A stretch of 5,669 nucleotides of DNA from an uncultured Clostridia bacterium. Lineage in GTDB: Bacteria; Bacillota; Clostridia; Oscillospirales; CAG-272. Numbering within the stretch: position 1 is the stretch's first letter; each line of letters starts with the position of its first letter. The stretch is from assembly GCA_904502015.1 (NCBI GenBank), contig CAJGEA010000133.1, positions 1 to 5,669 on the forward strand, read 5' to 3'. Shown here one piece after another: positions 5,662 to 5,669 of the stretch. The position numbers and the translations under genes were made by a program. The notes under the pieces are model-generated. The model worked only from the letters and a program-made list of their open reading frames with translations. It did not search any database and was not told the origin of the DNA.

Positions 5662-5669
5662 GGGGGCAG

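Overview
The window is about 60% GC. It has Bacillota-style signals: a perfect AAGGAGGT ribosome site, TTGACA/TATAAT promoters and a CCA-encoding tRNA gene. It also carries a DegV plus FakA-type fatty-acid kinase pair and a copper-amine-oxidase-N-like domain on a lipoprotein. This suggests a GC-rich member of class Clostridia, perhaps a gut Oscillospirales-type organism. That placement is inference from the sequence style; no marker gene fixes it.

Left part (1-2046, minus strand): the first 661 codons of a secreted lipoprotein, cut by the window edge. It has a lipobox signal peptide, an acidic Thr/Asp/Glu-rich linker, a beta-rich region of unknown type, a copper-amine-oxidase-N-like domain and the start of a GH99/GH71-like (TIM-barrel glycosidase type) domain. 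Its promoter (an extended -10) and ribosome site are clear.

Middle (2047-2735): a tightly organised array of short hairpins on an exact 23-bp period with conserved GTATATCATC linkers, a 19-bp perfect terminator stem, and a minus-strand tRNA-Arg(CCG) with its own promoter. A featureless spacer follows, then a perfect consensus sigma-A-type promoter facing right and a roughly 144-nt structured leader.

Right part (2736-5393, plus strand): a two-gene operon. The first gene is a DegV/FakB-type fatty-acid-binding protein (287 aa). The second, 45 bp later, is a FakA-type fatty-acid kinase (562 aa). From family knowledge, FakB presents a bound fatty acid to FakA, which makes acyl-phosphate from ATP for phospholipid synthesis. 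The operon ends at a 15-bp-stem terminator.

Right edge (5394-5669): no gene. It is packed with at least five consecutive imperfect palindromes and looks like a non-coding repeat element that may continue past the window. The two palindrome-rich intergenic regions are the least explained parts of the window.
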